From the NCBI GenBank assembly GCA_947624985.1, contig CANQMO010000023.1:1-35691 (forward strand): a DNA stretch of 35,691 bases. Direction: 5' to 3'. Positions 14,782 through 24,070 of this stretch are shown piece after piece. The DNA comes from an uncultured Oscillospiraceae bacterium (GTDB taxonomy: Bacteria; Bacillota; Clostridia; Oscillospirales; Oscillospiraceae). The translations under genes and the position numbers were made by a program. The notes under the pieces were generated by a model. The model saw only the letters and a program-made list of their open reading frames with translations, had not been told where the DNA came from and ran no database searches. How positions within the stretch are numbered: the stretch's first letter is position 1; the number at the start of each line of letters is the position of its first letter.

Positions 14782-15813
14782 CTATCTCTGGCCCTTGTCG
14801 TAGGGGATGCCCTCGGCCTTGGGGGCCCGGGAGCTCTTGGAGGTGAACGCCAGCACGATCAGCGTGATCAGATAGGGCAGCAGCCGGTAGAAGTTGGCGT
14901 TCAGGCCGATGTTGGCCAGCAGAAAGACGCCGTCGCCGTTGATGTCGATACTGGCGTAGGCCGCGGCGATGCACTTGAAAAGGCCGAACAGCAGCGCCGC
15001 GCCGGCGATGTTCAGCGGCTTCCAGTTGCCGAAGATCATCACGGCCAGAGCCAGGAAGCCGAAGCCGGCCACGTCACCGGTGGAGGCACAGTTGGCGGTG
15101 GTCAGCGCGTACACGAACCCGCCCATGCCCGCCAGGGCGCCCGAGATGGTCACGCCGGCGTAACGCATTTTCACCACGTTGATACCCAGGGAGTCGGCCG
15201 CCTGGGGATTCTCGCCGCAGGAGCGCAGCCGCAGGCCGAACCGGGTCTTATAGAGGATGATGGACAGGACGATGAACACCAGGATACACACATATGTGGT
15301 GATGTACACCTTGTCCAGGAAGGTACTGGCCAAAAAGCCCAGCTTGGCTTTCTTGTCAAAGCCGAACATGGTCTTTTTGATCATGAACCAGCTGGCAGCG
15401 TCGCCGGTGGCCATTTGGAGCGTGTTCTGGTTGGCGATGAGCCGGATGAGGAACAGCACCAGAGCCGGGGCCATCAGGTTCAGGGCCGTGCCGCCGATGG
15501 TCTGATCGGCCTTCAGGTTGATGGCGGCGAAGGCCAGCAGCAGCGAGAATACCGCGCCCAGCACGGCGGACACCGCCATGGTCAGCAGTACGAAGCCCTG
15601 CAACGCCACCCAGTTGTCCATCTGCTTGGCCGCGTCGAACCAGCCCCATTGCTGGACCAGCCGCACGAACAGCACGCCGATGAACGCGCCGAAGATCATA
15701 ATGCCTTCCAGCGCCAAGTTGATGATACCGCTGCGCTCGGCGAACACGCCGGCCAGCGCCACGATCATCAGGGGCACGGCATAGATAAGCGTCTGACGGA
15801 TCAAAAATGACAT
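14782..15813 (-). CDS. ABC transporter permease, BMP/nucleoside type (second subunit)
   Basis: A 343-residue polytopic inner-membrane permease of the BPD_transp_2 family (RbsC/YufQ-like). The conserved segment ERSGIINLALEGIMIFGAFIG lies near the N-terminus, and GENPQAADSLGINVVKMRYA with the Gly-rich GALAGMGGF is the coupling-helix region. The start is MSFLIRQ at 15,813, where its ATG overlaps the TAA of the upstream permease by one base, with GGAGG upstream; the longer frame from 15,921 is an artefact inside that gene. Last gene of the operon. Confidence 0.92.
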   Translation of the reverse strand: MSFLIRQTLIYAVPLMIVALAGVFAERSGIINLALEGIMIFGAFIGVLFVRLVQQWGWFDAAKQMDNWVALQGFVLLTMAVSAVLGAVFSLLLAFAAINLKADQTIGGTALNLMAPALVLFLIRLIANQNTLQMATGDAASWFMIKKTMFGFDKKAKLGFLASTFLDKVYITTYVCILVFIVLSIILYKTRFGLRLRSCGENPQAADSLGINVVKMRYAGVTISGALAGMGGFVYALTTANCASTGDVAGFGFLALAVMIFGNWKPLNIAGAALLFGLFKCIAAAYASIDINGDGVFLLANIGLNANFYRLLPYLITLIVLAFTSKSSRAPKAEGIPYDKGQR

Positions 15814-17054
15814 TACTTCTGCGCCTCCTTTCCGGCGGCCGCTCCCACGGCGGGGGCGGGTCCCGTCTCCGCGTTGGCGTCCGGTCCGTCGCCGGTCTTT
15901 TTCGTCCTGCCGCCCAGCCACAGCTTGATGACCAGGGAGAAGGCGGACAGATACACGATCACGGAGATGATCACGTCGGTGATGTACTCGTTATAGGCCG
16001 TCAGGTTGGTCAGCTGCAATCCGGCGATGTCCAGCATGGACATGAACATGCCGGTGAAGATGACGGCGATGGGGTTGCACACCGCCAGCAACGCCACGGG
16101 TATGCCGTTGAAGCCGGTAGCGGGCAGGGACTGGTAGGTGGACCAGTAAAACTCTGTGTTGCCGGCCAGATAGTAGAGCGCTCCGGCGGCGCCGGACATG
16201 GCGCCGGCAATGGCCATAGAGAGGACGATGCTGCGCTTGTCCTTGATACCCGCGTACTTGGCCGCGTGGCGGTTGGCGCCGCAGGCCTTCAGCTCATAGC
16301 CGAAGGTGGTCTTGGTAAAGATGATGTACATGAGGATGGCCAGCGCGATGGCGATCAGGATACCGCCGTTGACCTGAGAGCCGGGGAAGATCTTGTCCAG
16401 GAACATCTTGGGGGTCTGCACCCCGTTGAAGCTGGTCTTGTAGATATAGGCGGTCTTGGTGTTCTCCACGGTGTTTTTCAGGTTCGACACGTCAAAGGCC
16501 CAGGTGACCAGGTTGGCGGATATCCAGTTGGTCATGATACAGGCCAGCACCTCGTTGATGTTCAGCAGCGCCTTCATCATGCCGGGGATGGCGCCCCACA
16601 GGGCCCCGGCGGCCATGCCGCCCAGAAAGGCCAGTATCCAGATGAGCCAGGCGGGGACCACGCTGGAGGGGATCTCCAGAGCGATGAACAGCGTCGCGGC
16701 GGTGCCGGCCAGATACTGGCCCGGCGCGCCGATGTTGAACAGGCCGGTCTTATAGGCCACGGCCACGGACAGGCCGGTGAGGATCAGGGGGGTGGCCCTG
16801 AAGAGCATATTGCCGAAGTTTACCGGGTTGAAGCCGAAGGTCAGCGCGCCCGCGGCGTTACGGCCCGTGCTGATGATACCCAGGAAGATGATCCGAATGC
16901 CCTCCCAGGCGGTCTTGAGGCTCATGCTCTTGTTGAACAGGCCCACCAGCAGGACCACCACCGCGCCGGCGGCCATGCCGATGATGATGGACAGCAGGGA
17001 CGCCAGCACCGAGCGGGTCCCGTCCCGCTGCATCAGGGGCGTTTTCTTCTTCAT
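15813..17054 (-). CDS. ABC transporter permease, BMP/nucleoside type (first subunit)
   Basis: A 413-residue membrane protein, BPD_transp_2 family, with a long N-terminal extension compared with its partner. Diagnostic segments are TGLFNIGAPGQYLAGTAAT and the coupling region KACGANRHAAKYAGIKDKR followed by GAMSGAAGALYYLAG. The start ATG at 17,054 overlaps the TGA of the ATPase gene (ATGA), so translation is coupled. The Ala/Gly-rich C-terminal tail (about the last 30 residues) is probably disordered. It forms the heterodimeric channel with the next gene product. Confidence 0.92.
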   Translation of the reverse strand: MKKKTPLMQRDGTRSVLASLLSIIIGMAAGAVVVLLVGLFNKSMSLKTAWEGIRIIFLGIISTGRNAAGALTFGFNPVNFGNMLFRATPLILTGLSVAVAYKTGLFNIGAPGQYLAGTAATLFIALEIPSSVVPAWLIWILAFLGGMAAGALWGAIPGMMKALLNINEVLACIMTNWISANLVTWAFDVSNLKNTVENTKTAYIYKTSFNGVQTPKMFLDKIFPGSQVNGGILIAIALAILMYIIFTKTTFGYELKACGANRHAAKYAGIKDKRSIVLSMAIAGAMSGAAGALYYLAGNTEFYWSTYQSLPATGFNGIPVALLAVCNPIAVIFTGMFMSMLDIAGLQLTNLTAYNEYITDVIISVIVYLSAFSLVIKLWLGGRTKKTGDGPDANAETGPAPAVGAAAGKEAQK

Positions 17055-18601
17055 GCCGTCTCACGCTCCTTTCCCTGGCGTTTGGCGCCGGCCATGTAAA
17101 GGCCCAGCTCCTCCACCGTGGTCTTTTTCGGGTCGAGCTCGCCCACGATCTCGCCCTCGTACATGACCAGGATCCGGTCGGACAGATTCATCACTTCGTC
17201 CAGCTCCAGGCTCACCAGCAGCACCGCCTTGCCCGCGTCCCGCTGGGCCACCAGCTGTCTGTGGATATACTCGATGGCGCCCACGTCCAGGCCCCGGGTG
17301 GGCTGCACCGCCACGATCAGCGGCAGGTTCCGGTCGATCTCCCGGGCCACGATGGCCTTCTGCTGGTTGCCGCCGGACATGCTCCGGGCAACGGTGACGG
17401 GCCCCTGGCCGGAGCGCACGTCGTACTGCTTGATCAGGCCCTCCGCGTAGGAGCGCACCGCGTCGAAGCGGATGAAGCCGTGGTTCTGGAACCGGGGCTC
17501 ATAGTAGCGCTGGAGCACCAGGTTCTGCTCCAGAGTGAAATCCAGCACCAGACCGTGCTTGTGCCGGTCCTCGGGGATATGGCTCATGCCGGTCTTGCTG
17601 CGGGCGCGGATGGACTGATGGGTGATGTCGTGGCCGCAGAGGGTGATCTTCCCGCCGCTGGTCTTCTCCAGCCCGGTCAGGGCCTGGACGAACTCCGTCT
17701 GGCCGTTGCCGTCGATACCCGCCACGCAGACGATCTCGCCCGCGTGGACGGTAAAGGACACGTCTTTCACCGCGTCGTGCTTATGTACCCGGGAGGGTAC
17801 GCACAGCCCCTCCACGGTGAGCACCGCCTCGCCGGGCCGGGCCTCGTCCTTGTCCACCACCAGCTGGACCGGACGGCCTACCATCATGCGGGAGAGCTCC
17901 TCCTTGGTGGTGCCGGCGGTGTCGATGGTGCCCACATACTTGCCCTTGCGCAGCACCGTCACCCGGTCAGAGACCTCCATGATCTCGTTGAGCTTGTGGG
18001 AGATGAACAGGATGCTCTTGCCCTCGGCGGCCAGGTTGCGCATGATCTGCATGAGCTCCTCTATCTCCTGGGGCGTCAGCACCGCGGTGGGCTCGTCGAA
18101 GATCAGGATCTCGTTGTCCCGGTAGAGCATTTTCAATATCTCTGTGCGCTGCTGCATGCCCACGGTGATGTCCTCCACCTTGGCGTCCAGATCCACATAC
18201 AGGCCGTACTGCTTGGACAGCGCCTCCACCTTGGCCCGGGCGTCCTTCTTCTGCAAAAAGCCCATCTTCGTGTCCTCGGCTCCCAGGATGATGTTGTCCA
18301 GGACCGTGAACACCTCGATCAGCTTGAAGTGCTGGTGGACCATGCCGATGTGCAGGGCGGTGGCGTCGTTGGGGCTCTCTATCTTCACCGGCTGGCCGTT
18401 CTTGCGAATCTCCCCCTGCTCCGGCTGATACAGGCCGAACAGCACGCTCATGAGCGTGCTCTTGCCCGCGCCGTTCTCGCCCAGCAGAGCGTGGATCTCG
18501 CCCTTGCGCAGCTGGAGAGTGATGTCGTCATTGGCCTTGATGCCGGGAAACTCCTTGGTGATGTGAAGCATCTCGATGACGTATTCCGGGGTCTGCTCCA
18601 T
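17051..18601 (-). CDS. ABC transporter ATP-binding protein with two nucleotide-binding domains
   Basis: A 516-residue cytoplasmic ATPase of the sugar/nucleoside (CUT2/BMP) type. NBD1 has Walker [10 protein letters not shown] (residues 41-49), signature TVGMQQR and Walker [16 protein letters not shown]2 starts at about residue 265 and has a degenerate Walker A ([10 protein letters not shown]), signature SMSGGNQQK and a Walker B region [12 protein letters not shown], where the usual Walker B Asp/Glu are replaced, as is usual in this family. The ATG at 18,601 has GGAGGAGGAAGC just upstream. It powers import through the two permeases encoded next. Confidence 0.95.
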   Translation of the reverse strand: MEQTPEYVIEMLHITKEFPGIKANDDITLQLRKGEIHALLGENGAGKSTLMSVLFGLYQPEQGEIRKNGQPVKIESPNDATALHIGMVHQHFKLIEVFTVLDNIILGAEDTKMGFLQKKDARAKVEALSKQYGLYVDLDAKVEDITVGMQQRTEILKMLYRDNEILIFDEPTAVLTPQEIEELMQIMRNLAAEGKSILFISHKLNEIMEVSDRVTVLRKGKYVGTIDTAGTTKEELSRMMVGRPVQLVVDKDEARPGEAVLTVEGLCVPSRVHKHDAVKDVSFTVHAGEIVCVAGIDGNGQTEFVQALTGLEKTSGGKITLCGHDITHQSIRARSKTGMSHIPEDRHKHGLVLDFTLEQNLVLQRYYEPRFQNHGFIRFDAVRSYAEGLIKQYDVRSGQGPVTVARSMSGGNQQKAIVAREIDRNLPLIVAVQPTRGLDVGAIEYIHRQLVAQRDAGKAVLLVSLELDEVMNLSDRILVMYEGEIVGELDPKKTTVEELGLYMAGAKRQGKERETA

Positions 18602-18657
18602 GCTTCCTCCTCCTTTGTGTGGGTTTTGCCGGAAGTTTAACGATCAGTTTTAAGGAA

Positions 18658-18686
18658 GAAGGGGAAGAGTGGCGCTCTTCCCCTTC
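18658..18686 (-). terminator. Intercistronic hairpin after the substrate-binding protein gene
   Basis: A perfect 12-bp stem GAAGGGGAAGAG / CTCTTCCCCTTC with a 5-nt loop between the binding-protein gene and the ATPase gene. The T tract is poor, so it probably acts as a partial terminator or 3' stabiliser. This would give more binding protein than transporter, a common arrangement. Confidence 0.65.
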
Positions 18687-18704
18687 CGGTTGTGACCGTT
18701 CAGA

Positions 18705-19838
18705 TCACTCGATGTAGTTGACAGTGACGTAGTCGGTGGAAGCGTTGGCGATGTCGCCGCCCTCCAGGACGGTGTCGTCCACCACCAGGTCGCCGGCCTT
18801 CATGGAAGCCAGAAGCTCTTCGTACTCCTCAACGGTGAAGTTCTCCAGGCTCCAGGTCTCGGTGGGCAGGCCCACGGAATCGTCGTCCACGCCCAGGCTG
18901 GTGCCGGTGCCGCCGATCTCCTCCCAGGAACCGTCATACACCTTGCCCACAGCCCAGCTGGTGGCGGCGCTCAGGCCCTTCAGAGCGGAGGTGACGACCG
19001 TGTCGGACTCGAAGGACTGGTCCACGTCCACGCCGATGACGTCGCCGTCGTTCTCGGCGGCGGCGGCGGTGATGGACTGGAAGATGGAGCCGCCGCAGGA
19101 GAACACGACCTCGGTGCCGTTCTCATACCAGCCGTTGATCATGGTCTGCAGCTCAGGGGAAGCGGAGAAGGTGTCGCCGTAGTTCCAGGTGTAGTTGATG
19201 TTGACGTTCACGCCCATCTCCTCGGCAGCCGCCGCGGCGCCCTGGACGTAGCCATAGCCGTAACGGCAGCAGGCCGGGTTGGTGCCGCCGCCGCCGCCGG
19301 CGAAGCCGAGCTCGGTGTAGCCTTCCTTCACGGCGGCATAACCGGCAAAGTAGCCGCTCTGCTCTTCCTTGAAGGAGATGCCGGCCACGTTGGCCAGCGT
19401 GTTGCCGTCGTCGTCAGACAGAGGATAGCCGTCGATGAACACGAAATTCACGTCCGGGTTGGCGATAGCAGCCGTCCGCAGGGCAGTCTCCTGCAGGAAG
19501 CCGGCGCACACGACCACCTTCGCGCCGCCGTCCACAGCGGCCTGCATGGCGTCGATACGGTCGTCGTCAGTGGCCTGGTCGCCATTGGCGGGCTGATAGT
19601 ACTTGTAGGACAGGCCGTTGGCGCTGGCGTACAGCTTCACGCCGTCATAGGTGCCCTGGTTGAAGCTCTTGTCCTTCAACTGGCCCACGTCGGTGACGAA
19701 CGCGACTTCATAGGTGTTGTCCTCAGAAGTCATGTTGTCCTCGATGTCGTCAGGATTGACAGCCTCGTCCGCGAAAGCGACGGCGGACAGGGACAGGACC
19801 ATGACCAGAGCGAGGATGAGCGCAAGGATCTTCTTCAT
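18705..19838 (-). CDS. BMP family substrate-binding protein (nucleoside type), no lipobox
   Basis: A 377-residue extracytoplasmic binding protein of the BMP/PnrA family. Evidence includes VAFVTDVGQLKDKSFNQGTYDG, with the ligand-region DKSFNQ, and the FIDGYP and GVDVDQS segments. Relatives bind purine nucleosides. The signal sequence MKKILALILALVMVLSLSAVAFA|DEA is of signal peptidase I type with no cysteine near the cleavage site. This is unusual, since Gram-positive binding proteins are normally lipoproteins. First gene of the operon, with its own promoter and AAGGAGG. The substrate guess of nucleosides is strengthened by the divergent udk-tdk pair. Confidence 0.92.
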   Translation of the reverse strand: MKKILALILALVMVLSLSAVAFADEAVNPDDIEDNMTSEDNTYEVAFVTDVGQLKDKSFNQGTYDGVKLYASANGLSYKYYQPANGDQATDDDRIDAMQAAVDGGAKVVVCAGFLQETALRTAAIANPDVNFVFIDGYPLSDDDGNTLANVAGISFKEEQSGYFAGYAAVKEGYTELGFAGGGGGTNPACCRYGYGYVQGAAAAAEEMGVNVNINYTWNYGDTFSASPELQTMINGWYENGTEVVFSCGGSIFQSITAAAAENDGDVIGVDVDQSFESDTVVTSALKGLSAATSWAVGKVYDGSWEEIGGTGTSLGVDDDSVGLPTETWSLENFTVEEYEELLASMKAGDLVVDDTVLEGGDIANASTDYVTVNYIE

Positions 19839-19899
19839 GGGGTGCCTCCTTAAAAATAATATGTGATTTTCGGGCTGTTACCCTTTTCCATACGCCTTG

Positions 19900-19928
19900 A
19901 TTATAGCATGTCCCCTCGCTCCGCGCAA
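19900..19928 (-). promoter_or_regulatory. Promoter of the nucleoside ABC transporter operon
   Basis: On the minus strand TTGCGC (plus 19,923-19,928), a 17-bp spacer and a consensus TATAAT (plus 19,900-19,905). The leader is about 55 nt, with no riboswitch recognised. Confidence 0.75.
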
Positions 19929-20010
19929 CGGGCAAAGAAATAAAAAGACGGCTACGATATGTTGCAAAATAGTGTCAATTTTCCCATATTATTCCTGTTC
20001 ATCTTCTTCC

Positions 20011-20039
20011 TTGCGCAAGATGGTCATTTGTGATATCAT
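20011..20039 (+). promoter_or_regulatory. Promoter of udk-tdk
   Basis: TTGCGC at 20,011-20,016, a 17-bp spacer and TATCAT at 20,034-20,039. The -35 hexamer is identical to that of the divergent transporter promoter. Confidence 0.65.
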
Positions 20040-20073
20040 ACTTTACAATGTAAAAAAGAAAGGGGACCGTCTC

Positions 20074-20697
20074 ATGGGCAGCACGCTCGTCATCGGCATC
20101 GCCGGCGGCACCGGCAGCGGCAAGACCACCATCACCCGCCGGCTCCAGCGCCAGTTTGAAAACCGGGTCTGCACCCTGTATCACGACAACTACTACCACG
20201 CCCACGACGCGCTGACCATGGAGGAGCGCTCCCGGCTCAACTATGACGAGCCCGCCGCCTTCGAGACGGAACTGCTCATCCGCCATCTGGAGGCCCTGCG
20301 CCGGGGGGAGCCGGTGGACGAGCCCGTCTATGACTACACCGTCCACAACCGCTCCGACAAGGTCCAGCGTATCCTGCCCGCTCCGGTGGTGCTGGTGGAG
20401 GGTATCCTCATCCTGGAGAACGAGGCTCTCTGCAAAAGCATGGACATCAAGGTGTTCGTGGACGCGGACGCGGACGTGCGTATCCTGCGGCGGATCGTCC
20501 GGGACGTGCGGGAGCGGGGCCGAAGCCTGGAGTCGGTGGTGAACCAGTATCTGACCACGGTCAAGCCCATGCACGAGCTCTATGTGGAGCCATCCAAACG
20601 GCGGGCGGACATCATCATCCCCGAGGGCGGACACAACGAGGTGGCTATGGAGCTGCTCATCCGGCGTATCCAGGCCCATCTACAGGAGGTAGACTGA
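20074..20697 (+). CDS. udk: Uridine kinase
   Basis: A 207-residue cytosolic kinase that phosphorylates uridine (and usually cytidine) to the monophosphate for pyrimidine salvage. The P-loop GGTGSGKTT is at residues 11-19, followed by YHDNYY, the family segment NYDEPAAFETELLIRHL, and VEGILIL with DADADVRILRRIVRDVRERG. The start is ATG 20,074 with AAAGGGGA upstream; the frame open from 19,897 runs through the promoter and is rejected. It is followed after one base by tdk. Confidence 0.93.
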   Translation: MGSTLVIGIAGGTGSGKTTITRRLQRQFENRVCTLYHDNYYHAHDALTMEERSRLNYDEPAAFETELLIRHLEALRRGEPVDEPVYDYTVHNRSDKVQRILPAPVVLVEGILILENEALCKSMDIKVFVDADADVRILRRIVRDVRERGRSLESVVNQYLTTVKPMHELYVEPSKRRADIIIPEGGHNEVAMELLIRRIQAHLQEVD

Positions 20698-20698
20698 T

Positions 20699-21289
20699 AT
20701 GGCTAAGCTTTATTTCAAATACGGCGCCATGGGCTCGTCCAAATCGGCCCAGGCCCTCATCGCCAAGTTCAACTATGAGGAACAGGGCATGCGCTGCTGG
20801 CTCATCAAGCCCGCCACGGACACACGGGACGGCGTGACCACGGTCCGCTCCCGGATCGGCCTGACCGCCGAGGGCGACGTGATCTCCCCCGTGGACAACA
20901 TCGGCGACCTGTACCAGTCCGCCGGATGGTGCGACGTGATCATCGCCGACGAGGCCCAGTTTTTCACCCCCGCCCAGATCGACCAGCTCCGGGATATCGT
21001 GGACCAGGCGGACGTGCCGGTGATGTGCTTCGGCCTACGGACCGATTTCCAGACCCATCTGTTCCCCGGGGCCCGGCGGCTCATGGAGGTGGCCGATTCC
21101 ATCACGGAGATCAAGACCATCTGCACCTGCGGGCGCAAGGCCGTGGTCAACGCCCGGCTGGACGCCGCGGGCAATGTGGTCACCGAGGGCCAGCAGGTCC
21201 TGCTGGGCGGCAACGACACCTATACCGCCATGTGCCACCGCTGCTGGAAAAAGAAGATCCGGGAGCAGCAGGAAGCCGCACGAAAATGA
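20699..21289 (+). CDS. tdk: Thymidine kinase
   Basis: A 196-residue type II thymidine kinase making dTMP from thymidine. The P-loop GAMGSSKSA is at residues 9-17, Walker B with the catalytic Glu is VIIADEAQFF, and the lasso/zinc region has CTCG and CHRC, supplying four cysteines. YTAMCHRCW near the end is typical. It is co-transcribed with udk and faces away from the nucleoside-type transporter operon, giving an uptake-plus-salvage locus. Confidence 0.95.
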   Translation: MAKLYFKYGAMGSSKSAQALIAKFNYEEQGMRCWLIKPATDTRDGVTTVRSRIGLTAEGDVISPVDNIGDLYQSAGWCDVIIADEAQFFTPAQIDQLRDIVDQADVPVMCFGLRTDFQTHLFPGARRLMEVADSITEIKTICTCGRKAVVNARLDAAGNVVTEGQQVLLGGNDTYTAMCHRCWKKKIREQQEAARK

Positions 21290-21300
21290 CTTTATTTTGT

Positions 21301-21338
21301 AAAAGCGCGCCGGAAGCGTGTGTTTCCGGCGCGCTTTT
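21301..21338. terminator. Terminator after tdk
   Basis: A 15-bp perfect stem AAAAGCGCGCCGGAA / TTCCGGCGCGCTTTT with an 8-nt loop and A/T runs on both sides, between convergent genes. Confidence 0.9.
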
Positions 21339-21352
21339 GGTTTTCCGCGTGG

Positions 21353-22117
21353 TCATTTTCCGTTCTTGTGGCGGGCACGGGGGGCAAAGACCGGGTCCTC
21401 CCGGTCCCGGACCTGCTCCATCCGCTCCCGGAGGTGCTCCGCCAGGGCCCGGGGCGTGTGGAAGGGGCGGAAGAAGTGATACTTTTCCGTCTGCTCCTGG
21501 AGGCCGCGGATGTGGGCCTTCAGGTTCTCGTATTTGATGATGACGTCGTTCTCGTCCGCGAATTTTTTCAGCTTGGTCACCAGATTCACCGAGTGGGCCA
21601 GGTCCACAAAGAACACCCCGTAGAACATGCCGATCACGAAGGAGAACGCCAGGTTCTGGGCCAGCCAGTGGAGCGCCCCCAGAATGTGGGGGTGGATGAG
21701 GAAGTAGTAGGCCGCTCCCAGCACCGCCCAGAAAAAGGAGAATTTCGGGCAGATGATCCCCTGGATGTTCCCCCACTCGTTGGAGTAGTCCCACAGCCTC
21801 ACCTTGGCGATCTTAATGCTCATGATACCCGCTATGTACTCGATGACCGTCATGCACACCGCCATCCACGCGAACAGCACCACCTTTTCCCAGACGGGAT
21901 CCTGGATGGCGGTGGTGTCCTCCAGGCTGGCGATGAGAAACAGGATACACAGCCCGAAGCCGTACAGCGGCAGATAGGGCCCCGTGCAGAAGCCCGGGTT
22001 GATCCACTTCCGCTCCGGGTTGGCGGCGGAGATGAACCGCCGGAAGAAAAGCTCCAGCACCCAGCCGAACACGGAGCCGATGAAAAACAGGAACGCCAAT
22101 GTCAAAAAAAGGTTCAT
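21353..22117 (-). CDS. CmpB-like (PF06541) putative ABC-transporter membrane protein
   Basis: A 254-residue protein with five or six hydrophobic segments. Characteristic features are GSVFGWVLELFFRRF near the N-terminus, WINPGFCTGPYLPLYGFG, and RLWDYSNEWGNIQGIICPKFS followed by FFWAVLG. These define the widespread Firmicutes family annotated as putative ABC transporter permease/CmpB, whose function is not established. The charged C-terminal tail of about 80 residues is predicted cytoplasmic. It is a single gene, read divergently from the next sigma operon; AGGAGAG precedes the ATG. A TATAAT box lies at plus 22,139-22,144 on the minus strand. Confidence 0.8.
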   Translation of the reverse strand: MNLFLTLAFLFFIGSVFGWVLELFFRRFISAANPERKWINPGFCTGPYLPLYGFGLCILFLIASLEDTTAIQDPVWEKVVLFAWMAVCMTVIEYIAGIMSIKIAKVRLWDYSNEWGNIQGIICPKFSFFWAVLGAAYYFLIHPHILGALHWLAQNLAFSFVIGMFYGVFFVDLAHSVNLVTKLKKFADENDVIIKYENLKAHIRGLQEQTEKYHFFRPFHTPRALAEHLRERMEQVRDREDPVFAPRARHKNGK

Positions 22118-22244
22118 TTCTTCTCTCCTCCCGAGTCAATTATAATACAAGTACGCGAGCTTTTGAAGTGTCCGGCGAAATTTTTGTCACGCCGCCGGCC
22201 TGTTTGGGGTTTCTATAGACAGAACGCAAAGGAGGCGAGCGCCC

Positions 22245-22802
22245 TTGAATGAGAAACGCGCCCTGGCCCTGCTCCGGGAGGACAGGCCCGGGGGCCTGGA
22301 CTGGTTCATCGACAAGTATACGGCCTATGTGTCCGCCATCGCCTGGAACATCCTGGGCCGGACCATGACAGCCCAGGATGTGGAGGAGGTCACGGCGGAC
22401 GTGTTCGTGACCCTGTGGAGGAACCGGACCAAGCCCCGGTCCGGGCAGGTGAAGGGATACCTTGGTTCCCTGGCCCGCAGCCGGGCCATCAACAAGCTCC
22501 GGCAGGCGGGGGCGGATCTGGACCTGGAGGACGACGGGATCGCCCTGCCGGGCCCGGACCCGGAGACGCTGGTCACCGTCCGGGAACGGGACGAGACCGT
22601 CCGCCGGGCGGTGGGGGCTATGGCCGAGCCGGACCGGGAGATATTCGTTCGACACTACTATTACTGCCAGACAGCCGCCGAGATCGGCGATCTGCTGCAC
22701 ATGCCGGCGGCCACCGTGCGCCAGCGGCTGAAGCGGGGCCGGGACCGGCTGCGGAACATTCTTACGGAGGGAGACGAGAACTATGATCGCGCGTATCAGT
22801 GA
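22245..22802 (+). CDS. ECF-type RNA polymerase sigma factor (chromosomal, DUF4367-associated)
   Basis: A 185-residue sigma factor with region 2 at about 15-60 (WFIDKYTAYVSAIAWNIL, AQDVEEVTADVFVTLWRN) and region 4 at about 120-170 (AMAEPDREIFVRHYYY, TAAEIGDLLHMPAATVRQRL). The start is TTG 22,245, 9 nt after AAAGGAGG. The 3' end overlaps the anti-sigma gene by 20 bp. In the leader, TTTGTCACG (22,183-22,191) and TCTATAG (22,212-22,218) could be an ECF-type autoregulated promoter, but this is only suggestive. Confidence 0.9.
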   Translation: MNEKRALALLREDRPGGLDWFIDKYTAYVSAIAWNILGRTMTAQDVEEVTADVFVTLWRNRTKPRSGQVKGYLGSLARSRAINKLRQAGADLDLEDDGIALPGPDPETLVTVRERDETVRRAVGAMAEPDREIFVRHYYYCQTAAEIGDLLHMPAATVRQRLKRGRDRLRNILTEGDENYDRAYQ

Positions 22803-24063
22803 CCTTATGGAAAATTATCGGGACGACGTCTATGACCTGCCCGACCGGGCGCCGGCGGACCCGGGGCGGATCAGGGCCCGGGTGGCGGAGCGCATAGACG
22901 CCCTGCGGCTGACGGAGCCCGCCGCTTCCCGCACAAAGCTGCCCCGGCGGGCCCTGCGGATCGCGCTGCTGGCAGCGGCGCTGACCGCGCTGCTGTCCGT
23001 GACGGCCTACGCGGTATACCAGCGTATCGTGATCGTCGAGCGGCAGACCCAGGCCACCGACATGGATACCGGGGAGACGCAGCCGCTCATCGAGGTGGGT
23101 TTCGAGCCCACCGGGGACGACCCTGTCCCTGTGCTGCCGGGCGTCTGGGAGATGGGCGCTGTCCCAGAGGGCTTCACCATGACCGATTCCTTCTATTCAG
23201 CCGGGTTCTCCACCATGTGCTGGGAGCGGGACGGCGGCGGACGGCTGGACCTGACGTACACCAAGGGCGGAAACGAGCCCGGCTCCGAGACGCTGCTGCC
23301 GGATGACGTGGTGGAAAAAGAGGATATCACCGTCAACGGCGGCCCCGGCACACTGTACACCATCGGAGAGGACGGCAACTACCGGTCGCTGCTCTGGACC
23401 GACGAGGAGCGAGGCGTGGGCTTTGTGCTGACCGCCCAGGACGGCGCAGACGACGTGGATCTCATATCCCTTGCCGGGAGCGTGACCCTCACCGGCGAGA
23501 AGCCGGCCGTCAGCGAGAACACGCTGGCCGCCATCGCCGAGTTGGGAGACTGGGCCCCCGCCGATCTGCCGGAGGGATACGGCGCCTATTTCGATCAGGG
23601 CACCCCCGGTTCCCTCTACGGCGGCACTTACAGCTATGTGCGCCGGTTTTATACGGACGAGGCCGGCAATGCCATCGAACTGCGCTGTGAGACGGCGGTG
23701 AACGAGACCTATGCCGGCTATGTGGAAAACTACCGCAGCGGGCTCGAGCATCCAGCGGATCAGCCGGACGCAGTCTGCACCGTCACGGACACCACCGTCC
23801 AGGGTCAGCCCGCCGGGCTGATCGAGTACCCCGACGGAACGCCCCTGCGGTTGGTCTGGCTCACAGAGGACGGGACCGTCGCCTTTCTCCTGAGCGCCGA
23901 CGGCCTCACCAGCGAAGAGCTGCTGGGCCTGGCGGAGAGCGTCACGTGTCTGGCCCAGCCTGCGGCCACGGCGCCGGCCGCCCCGGCGGGCTCGGATGCC
24001 GCGCCGGCCGTCAAAGACGCCGAGGCCGTGGCCGTCACGCCCAAACCGACCGAAAGGCCCTGA
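22783..24063 (+). CDS. Anti-sigma factor with two DUF4367-like ectodomains
   Basis: A 426-residue single-pass membrane protein. The cytoplasmic N-terminus (1 to about 60) should bind the sigma factor. The membrane helix at about 62-82 ends in VTAYAVYQ, like the ICE-encoded anti-sigma at 3,046. Outside are two related domains at about 120-235 and 250-395, each with a 'P-x-G-[FY]' opening (VPEGFTM and LPEGYGA) and a closing LAGSVTL or LAESVTC, the DUF4367 pattern. The Ala/Pro-rich tail is disordered. Its start lies inside the sigma gene, so synthesis is coupled. Confidence 0.85.
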   Translation: MIARISDLMENYRDDVYDLPDRAPADPGRIRARVAERIDALRLTEPAASRTKLPRRALRIALLAAALTALLSVTAYAVYQRIVIVERQTQATDMDTGETQPLIEVGFEPTGDDPVPVLPGVWEMGAVPEGFTMTDSFYSAGFSTMCWERDGGGRLDLTYTKGGNEPGSETLLPDDVVEKEDITVNGGPGTLYTIGEDGNYRSLLWTDEERGVGFVLTAQDGADDVDLISLAGSVTLTGEKPAVSENTLAAIAELGDWAPADLPEGYGAYFDQGTPGSLYGGTYSYVRRFYTDEAGNAIELRCETAVNETYAGYVENYRSGLEHPADQPDAVCTVTDTTVQGQPAGLIEYPDGTPLRLVWLTEDGTVAFLLSADGLTSEELLGLAESVTCLAQPAATAPAAPAGSDAAPAVKDAEAVAVTPKPTERP

Positions 24064-24070
24064 GCCAAAA

